From Phycisphaerae bacterium (lineage in GTDB: Bacteria; Planctomycetota; Phycisphaerae; Phycisphaerales; SM1A02): DNA of 19,089 nt. Location of the stretch: the NCBI GenBank assembly GCA_002690755.1, contig NZFT01000081.1, positions 46,773-65,861 of the forward strand. The letters are read 5' to 3'. The translations under genes were made by a program, and so were the position numbers. Below are positions 14,172 through 19,089 of the stretch, piece after piece. Positions within the stretch are counted from its first letter, which is position 1. Each line of letters starts with the position of its first letter. The notes under the pieces were generated by a model. The model saw only the letters and a list, made by a program, of their open reading frames with translations. It was not told where the DNA came from and made no database searches.

Positions 14172-16526
14172 TCAGTCCAGTCGTGTCAGACGGCGGCCGA
14201 CCCATTCGACGGTCGCCAGTGAGAGAAGCATGATGAAGAAGAATGGGGAGGTCCAGATGCGTTCCCGAATCGGCTGTTCAGTGACGATCGCCCGCCGGGG
14301 GAGTGCGGCATGGATCCGGTCGAACGCGGCACCGTCACCCGCCGGATCGTGAACCATGCCACCGGTCTCCTCCGCGAAGGCCGTGATGAATTCATGATCC
14401 GCATCGGAGTCGCGAAGTTCGTCGTCGGGTCGACCGACGACGATGGTCGCCATCGTGGCGCCGGCGAGGGCGGACAGACCGGGCTCGGTGATTCGAAAAC
14501 GAATCTCTCCGAGCCCCGGGGGGATCCAGGTTCCCGCCCAGGAGGCTTCGCCGCTCGCGGGAAGCTCCGCCGATCCCACGACGCCACCATCCACGTCGAT
14601 CGCTTCGACCATGACCGACTCGGGTGGGTTGATTCCACCGCTCCCATCGAGGAGATCGACGGTGAGTCTCACCGGTCGACCCAGTTCCGCCTGTCGGGGT
14701 TCCGCGAGGATCCGGACGGGTTGATCGCCCTGGACCGCCTCTCGACCAAGCAACCGGAGGAGCTGGATCCAGAACTGTTCGGGAAGAAGTTCACCTCGTC
14801 CGTATCGCCATCTCCAGATCTCGTCCGTCGCGACATAGAGCGACTGGCCGGCGCCGTACCGCATGCCGAGGACGAGCGGGGTCGCGTCCTCGGGATCCCC
14901 GTCCACGGGGAACACCTCGGCGAGGATCTCCGCCGTCGGCTTCAGTCGTTCGGAATCGATGCGCTGGACCCACTGCAACTGCGACCAGCCGTAGCTCGGA
15001 TCGACCAGCGCTTCGGGCCAACCCGCGTCTTCTCGGAGGACCAGACGAAGCACCCCGAGCCTCGTCGCGGCATCCGTCGGTCGCACGAGCACCGGACCAC
15101 GTCGACGATCGAGATCGAGGCCGCCGCTGAACGGGAGCAGGTCCGCGAGCGGGGTGCCCGACCACGACGAAGGCATCGAACGGGGACCGGCGATCATCAC
15201 GATCCCGCTGCCACGACGCGCTACCTGTTCCCGGATCAGTTCCTGACGTGAATCCGTCAGGAAGCCCGACGGAAGATCACCCAGGATGATGAGATCGAAT
15301 TCCGCGAACTCCTCCGCGGTCCGGGGAAGTCTCGCGAGCGGCGTGTTCCCTTCCTGTGCGAACTCCCGATCCGCGGAGAGGAGCATCACCGAACTTTCGA
15401 TCGACGGTTCGCGGACCAGCAGGTTCTTGAGGTACCGGTACTCCCATCGGGGGTACCCCTCGATGTAGAGAACTCGAAGTGGACGGTCGACGAAATCCAC
15501 ATCGAGTCCGACGGTGTCGTTCTCCTGAACGAGATCATCCTCTCCCTCGATCCGAACCTCCCATCGACGCGTGCCGGCGATGTGATTCGCGCCGCGCGGA
15601 GTCGCGGTCAGAACCGTTTCGGTGGTCGGAAGATCCGATCGAAGCTCGACTTCCGTGGAGTCGAGCACTTCGTCTTCGTCGAGATCGACCAGGGACACCG
15701 TCACCGTTCCGTCGCGACCCCGGTTGCCGATCCGAACCCCGACCGGAACCGCATCCCGAGCGAACGCGCGGCGCGGTGCATCGATCTTCGTGATCCCCGC
15801 GTCCCCCATCGGAACCGCGGCACCGAGCGGCACCGCATGCACCCCTGCCGCCGAGCCGATCATCCGCCGAACCAGATCCCGATCGGGTGGTGCGTCGGTC
15901 CTTCCATCCGAGACGAGGACGATTCCCGCGAGCGGTCTTCCGGCGGTGCGACGGAGCACCTCTTCGATCGCGGGCGCAATCTTCGTTCCCCAGCCGTCGG
16001 GAGCCGATGTGACGACCGGTGAACCCATCGGTGGTTCCTCGACCGTATCCGAGCCTTCGAGATCGAAGACGCCGTCTCCGAACCCGAGCCACATGATGCG
16101 ACGTGCTTCACCGGGATTCCACCATTCGGGACCGGCGGAATCGAGAATCGACTGGAGATCCTCTTCGCGGGTTCTTCGATCGACTGGTGTCGTCGAACCA
16201 TCGCGAACCTGCATGCTCCGGCTCCGGTCCACCAGCACGGCGACCCAGTCGGGTTCGACCAGTTCACGCGGAAGCTCGGCCATCGGCCCCGAGATGCAGA
16301 TCGCGAGCAGAATGACGATCAAGGCCCGCATCGAACCGAGCAGGCCTCGGGCCCGGGCGCCGGCGTCGAGTCGACTGTACGACCAGAGGGCGATTCCGAA
16401 GGCCCCGATCACGACGAGGACCCAGACCCATCCCTCGAACGGGCGCTCCCATGCGAGTCGGATCTCCTCCGCCCCGGCGGGGAGATCGCGGATTCCGAAC
16501 AACCAACGTCCGAAGGTGGTGTTCAT
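14172..16526 (-). CDS. VWA domain membrane protein with glutamine-amidotransferase-like domain
   Basis: 784 aa. Two N-terminal membrane helices (~33-50, ~66-84) precede a von Willebrand A domain (~92-235) with an intact metal-ion site: DRSRS (D100, S102, S104), GTK (T181) and VSDG (D207). Then follow a beta domain (~245-345), a class I glutamine-amidotransferase-like fold (~349-466; RPLRVLYIEGYPRWEYRYLK, FDLIILGDLPSG, RRGSGIVMIAG) with no Cys nucleophile visible, a second beta-rich part, and a C-terminal membrane helix (~760-777). The amidotransferase-like fold therefore looks non-catalytic. The start at 16526 overlaps the BatA-like stop (ATGA). This layout is the usual partner of DUF58 and BatA-like proteins in planctomycetes. 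VWA domains of this kind bind protein ligands through Mg2+; the ligand is unknown. The frame is open upstream of the chosen start, but that part is antisense-like and overlaps the BatA-like C-terminus. Confidence 0.9.
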   Translation of the reverse strand: MNTTFGRWLFGIRDLPAGAEEIRLAWERPFEGWVWVLVVIGAFGIALWSYSRLDAGARARGLLGSMRALIVILLAICISGPMAELPRELVEPDWVAVLVDRSRSMQVRDGSTTPVDRRTREEDLQSILDSAGPEWWNPGEARRIMWLGFGDGVFDLEGSDTVEEPPMGSPVVTSAPDGWGTKIAPAIEEVLRRTAGRPLAGIVLVSDGRTDAPPDRDLVRRMIGSAAGVHAVPLGAAVPMGDAGITKIDAPRRAFARDAVPVGVRIGNRGRDGTVTVSLVDLDEDEVLDSTEVELRSDLPTTETVLTATPRGANHIAGTRRWEVRIEGEDDLVQENDTVGLDVDFVDRPLRVLYIEGYPRWEYRYLKNLLVREPSIESSVMLLSADREFAQEGNTPLARLPRTAEEFAEFDLIILGDLPSGFLTDSRQELIREQVARRGSGIVMIAGPRSMPSSWSGTPLADLLPFSGGLDLDRRRGPVLVRPTDAATRLGVLRLVLREDAGWPEALVDPSYGWSQLQWVQRIDSERLKPTAEILAEVFPVDGDPEDATPLVLGMRYGAGQSLYVATDEIWRWRYGRGELLPEQFWIQLLRLLGREAVQGDQPVRILAEPRQAELGRPVRLTVDLLDGSGGINPPESVMVEAIDVDGGVVGSAELPASGEASWAGTWIPPGLGEIRFRITEPGLSALAGATMATIVVGRPDDELRDSDADHEFITAFAEETGGMVHDPAGDGAAFDRIHAALPRRAIVTEQPIRERIWTSPFFFIMLLSLATVEWVGRRLTRLD

Positions 16527-18694
16527 GCCGCTGCACCCCCCGGACGAGAACGATCGATCTCGGCATCCGCGTTCGCGCCGGTGAGCCCACGTGACTGACG
16601 ATTGCGAAGTCCGCCCCGGGCGAACCAACGGGCGAGCAGGAGCTCGATGATCGCGAGCCCCAGCACCACCGCGACGAGGATCACCGCGAGTGATCCACGA
16701 TCCTCGATCACTTCGAGCGCATCGACTTCACTTCCGGTGAACCGCCAGGAACCGGCCGGTTCCAGCCAGGCCGCGACCGCGTCGCGACCGACCGGCTCGA
16801 CCATGCCGCCCATGACGTCGGGATTGATGACCACTTGTTCGACGGTCCGGCCCGCCAGATCGACGCCGATCGCCACGCCACTTCGTTCCGGCACGCCGGC
16901 TCCATCGTCGTCGACGTCGCGATCCGACATTCCGGGCATTGTGATTCGCGTGATGCCGAGGCTTCGGAACGTGGGTGATCGGGCCCCGACGACACCGTCA
17001 CCACCACGTCTCGACAGCGCGGTTCCCTGTCTTGCGATCTCCTGCACCAGCGGAACCATCAGTGGTCTCACCGGCAGGTCGGTCCATGCCAGTTCGGGCG
17101 TCACCGCGAAGAACACCACGCGGCCCGCACCGACCGGCGCGTCGAGGAGAACCGGGTCCCCGGCTTCATCGACGAGGACGAGATCGCCGTCCGGAACCCC
17201 GTCGACGGGAAGTCGGCGATCGATCCGGACACTGGGCGCAAGCTCGATCATCTCCGATCCGATCAGACCGGTGATTGGTGAATCGGGTTGTTCGGATGGA
17301 AGCCTTCGTGGTGGGTCGACGACGGCCGATTCGAGGGCCACGGACCAGGGGAGATCCAGACGTTCCAGCATCGGCGACGCCCACGCCCGGATCGTCGTCT
17401 CCCCGGGAGGAACTACCACGAGCACGCCACCACGGCGAACCCAGTTCGCGAGGGTCTCGTTGAAATCGTTTTGGAGAAGATCCGGTCGACCGACGACGAG
17501 CAGTGTCACGCCATCCAGATCACGTTCGCCGATCGTCGCCGGATCCACGCGATCCACGTCGATCGCCTCGACGATCGCGGTGTCGGGGGAGGGAAGCAGG
17601 GCCCGCTCGAACCAATCGGTTCCGCGAAGCCGATCGAGTCTCGTCGCGCCGACGAGATCCTCGCGATCCACCAGGAGCACCCGTGTGGGTTCGCGACCCG
17701 GCACGATCGTCACCCGCCGATCGTCGAGGGGAAGTGCGTCGGGATCGATCGTCGCTTCGAGCACCCCACCGTCCTCATCGACCCGGATCTGGAAGTCGAC
17801 CCGGGCGTCGGCGCGTCCCACCGACCACTCCACCCGTCGATTCTCGACGCTTGAGATCGCATCGCCGCCGAGCCTGACGTTGGTGACGGCCGCATCGAGC
17901 ACGCCGGTGCGTCGAAGACCGACCTCGACGAGCAGAAGATCGCCGGCACCGGCGGTGGAGAGCGGGGTGCGAGCCGTCTCGATGGAGACGATCTGCGTGT
18001 TCGAATCGGTCGTCTCGGTCGGTGGTGAGGCGATGAGTTCGATCGGCGTGTCCGATGGATCCCGGATCGGCGAGGGACGGCGACGGTCGTCGAGGCTTCC
18101 TCGGCGGAAGTCGCTGAAGATGCGGACCTCCTGCTTTCCGGTTTCATCGATTCCACCGTTCACCAGATCCAGCGCCCCCGAGAGATCCGTCGCGCCCTCC
18201 CGGCTGGTCAACCCTTCGATCGCCCGGATCGTCGAACGGTGGTCCGTCGACGGACCGAAAACCAGGTGACGAACGGGTGAACCGGCGAGCGTCACCGCGA
18301 CGCGATCGTTGCCGCCCAGCGACTCGATGACCGCGATGGCTTCGGCGGACTGCCGTTCGAGCGTGGTCCGACCGTCCGACTCGACGAGACCGCTGGCGAG
18401 ACCGTCGTCGATCACCAGGTGCGCGGTCCGGGTGCCGAGGATCGTCGATCGCTCTCCGAGCAGGGGCTGGGCCAGGGCCACCCCGAGCACCGCCACGAGA
18501 ATCGCTCGAACCGTGAGCAGGAGGATCTGCTCCAGTCGCGATCGTCTTCGGTGTCGCCGTGCCGCCTCCATCAGGAGCGTCATCGCCGCCCACGCCATCG
18601 GACGACGACGCCTTCGGAGAAGAAGGTGGATGAGGATCGGGATCGACGCGGCCGCGACGCCCGCGATCGCGAGAGACGTGGTCACGAAGGTCAT
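16523..18694 (-). CDS. BatA-like membrane protein with degenerate VWA domain
   Basis: 723 aa. The N-terminus is a BatA/aerotolerance-type domain: a membrane helix (~2-26), basic RRRRRPMAWAAMTLL, the HRRRSRLEQILLLTVRA segment and a second helix (~56-78) ending ALAQPLL. The following VWA-like domain has lost its metal site: where DxSxS is expected the sequence reads VIDDGLASG (94-102). Next come a long beta region (~230-330), an amidotransferase-like segment (~335-450; RVLLVDREDLVGATRLDRL, GVTLLVVGRPDLL, RRGGVLVVVPPG), further beta domains, and a C-terminal membrane helix (669-688) with a short Arg/Gly tail. The ATG at 18694 overlaps the DUF58 stop (ATGA). The intact-VWA partner is encoded next and also overlaps. 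Family members are inner-membrane proteins whose folded part faces the periplasm; any direct biochemical role is unknown. Confidence 0.88.
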   Translation of the reverse strand: MTFVTTSLAIAGVAAASIPILIHLLLRRRRRPMAWAAMTLLMEAARRHRRRSRLEQILLLTVRAILVAVLGVALAQPLLGERSTILGTRTAHLVIDDGLASGLVESDGRTTLERQSAEAIAVIESLGGNDRVAVTLAGSPVRHLVFGPSTDHRSTIRAIEGLTSREGATDLSGALDLVNGGIDETGKQEVRIFSDFRRGSLDDRRRPSPIRDPSDTPIELIASPPTETTDSNTQIVSIETARTPLSTAGAGDLLLVEVGLRRTGVLDAAVTNVRLGGDAISSVENRRVEWSVGRADARVDFQIRVDEDGGVLEATIDPDALPLDDRRVTIVPGREPTRVLLVDREDLVGATRLDRLRGTDWFERALLPSPDTAIVEAIDVDRVDPATIGERDLDGVTLLVVGRPDLLQNDFNETLANWVRRGGVLVVVPPGETTIRAWASPMLERLDLPWSVALESAVVDPPRRLPSEQPDSPITGLIGSEMIELAPSVRIDRRLPVDGVPDGDLVLVDEAGDPVLLDAPVGAGRVVFFAVTPELAWTDLPVRPLMVPLVQEIARQGTALSRRGGDGVVGARSPTFRSLGITRITMPGMSDRDVDDDGAGVPERSGVAIGVDLAGRTVEQVVINPDVMGGMVEPVGRDAVAAWLEPAGSWRFTGSEVDALEVIEDRGSLAVILVAVVLGLAIIELLLARWFARGGLRNRQSRGLTGANADAEIDRSRPGGAAA

Positions 18695-19089
18695 CCCGCC
18701 CGACCTCCCCGCGCAAGCGTCGCCCGTCGACCGAGCAGTGCGGCGATCGCGGGACCGACCGATCCGTGGGAATCCAGTCGCAGATAGTCGAACCCGAGAC
18801 TCCGGGCGGACCGTTCGAGTTCCTCACAGTGCCGGGTGAGCGCTTCGAGATAGTCCTCCCGGACCACTCGTGGATCGACGTTCAGCCGACCCTCCCCTTC
18901 GAGGCCTTCGAACGGCATCGGTTCATCGAGATCGAAGCGGAGCTCCTGTCGATCGAGGACCTGCATGAGCATGACGTCGTGGCGTCGGTGCCGGAAACGG
19001 GCCAGTGCCGCCCGAACCGTCTCGCTGGGCACGAGCAGGTCGCTCACCACGATGAAGAGTGATCGATTCGTCACCGTCGCCATCACCTG
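18691..19089 (-). CDS. DUF58 domain protein, C-terminal part (runs off right edge)
   Basis: The frame is open at the window edge, so the 5' end is missing; 132 residues plus stop are visible. The visible sequence is the closing part of DUF58: a strand NRSLFIVVSDLLVPSETV, RHDVMLMQVLDRQELRF, then FEGLEGEGRLNVDPRVV and the terminal DYLRLDSHGSVGPAIAALL. DUF58 proteins are VWA-like and are nearly always encoded beside a MoxR-type AAA+ ATPase; that gene would be expected just beyond 19089 (inference). The stop overlaps the BatA-like start by ATGA. A Met codon at 19086 is internal and not a start. Confidence 0.9.
   Translation of the reverse strand, partial: QVMATVTNRSLFIVVSDLLVPSETVRAALARFRHRRHDVMLMQVLDRQELRFDLDEPMPFEGLEGEGRLNVDPRVVREDYLEALTRHCEELERSARSLGFDYLRLDSHGSVGPAIAALLGRRATLARGGRAG

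Noticed and set aside
14065..14205. Upstream extension of the 1309-aa protein
   Set aside because: Uses codons unlike the rest (AGG, TGT, TTG) and overlaps the end of the VWA gene; no ribosome site supports it.
1..19089. CRISPR arrays, tRNA/rRNA genes, insertion sequences, prophage genes
   Set aside because: I looked for spaced repeats, cloverleaf-like ends, terminal inverted repeats and integrase/transposase motifs and saw none.

Overview
The window reads as chromosomal DNA of a Planctomycetota bacterium, most likely class Phycisphaerae. It is GC-rich (estimated by eye at 60-65 percent). It carries a C-terminal dockerin-type EF-hand of the kind common in that class, an M43-type secreted protease N-terminus, and a DUF58 / BatA-like / VWA / giant coiled-coil gene run typical of planctomycetes. 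There are no tRNA, rRNA, CRISPR, phage or transposase signals. Eleven of the twelve genes are on the minus strand; only the M16 peptidase is on the plus strand. The assignment rests on protein recognition, not on a search.

Region by region in coordinate order. At 1-392 (minus) is the N-terminal part of a secreted M43-type metalloprotease running off the left edge. At 588-971, with an open extension to 1079 (minus), is a short dockerin-ended ORF with no convincing start, closed by a textbook intrinsic terminator at 522-563. At 1140-2012 (minus) is a delta-9-type fatty acid desaturase, followed at 2209-3339 (minus) by lipA. A 76-bp divergent gap separates lipA from the plus-strand M16 zinc peptidase (3416-4645). 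That gene converges on an HDOD protein with a degenerate GGDEF domain (4664-6130, minus). recO (6268-6984, minus) is the last gene of the long run to its right.

From the right edge leftwards, on the minus strand, lies one tightly packed locus: DUF58 (C-terminus only, 18691-19089), BatA-like membrane protein (16523-18694), VWA plus glutamine-amidotransferase-like membrane protein (14172-16526), a 107-nt gap, a ~1309-aa three-helix membrane protein with a long coiled coil (10135-14064), a Gln/Ser-rich secreted protein (9365-10138), a secreted alpha/alpha-toroid protein (8277-9368), a secreted protein with three beta repeats (6989-8260), then recO. Four junctions are ATGA overlaps, and the other two to the left of the gap are 16 and 4 nt, which points to translational coupling and a jointly made envelope assembly. 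An AAA+ MoxR ATPase gene is expected just outside the right edge; that is inference from family knowledge.

How they may work together: MoxR/DUF58/BatA-VWA modules in other bacteria act as chaperone-like or envelope-stress machines. Here the module is joined to large periplasm-facing proteins and three exported proteins of unknown role, so the locus is the best candidate in the window for an uncharacterised system. The left half is mostly housekeeping (membrane lipid unsaturation, lipoate synthesis, proteolysis, a signalling protein) plus two secreted or dockerin-bearing proteins.
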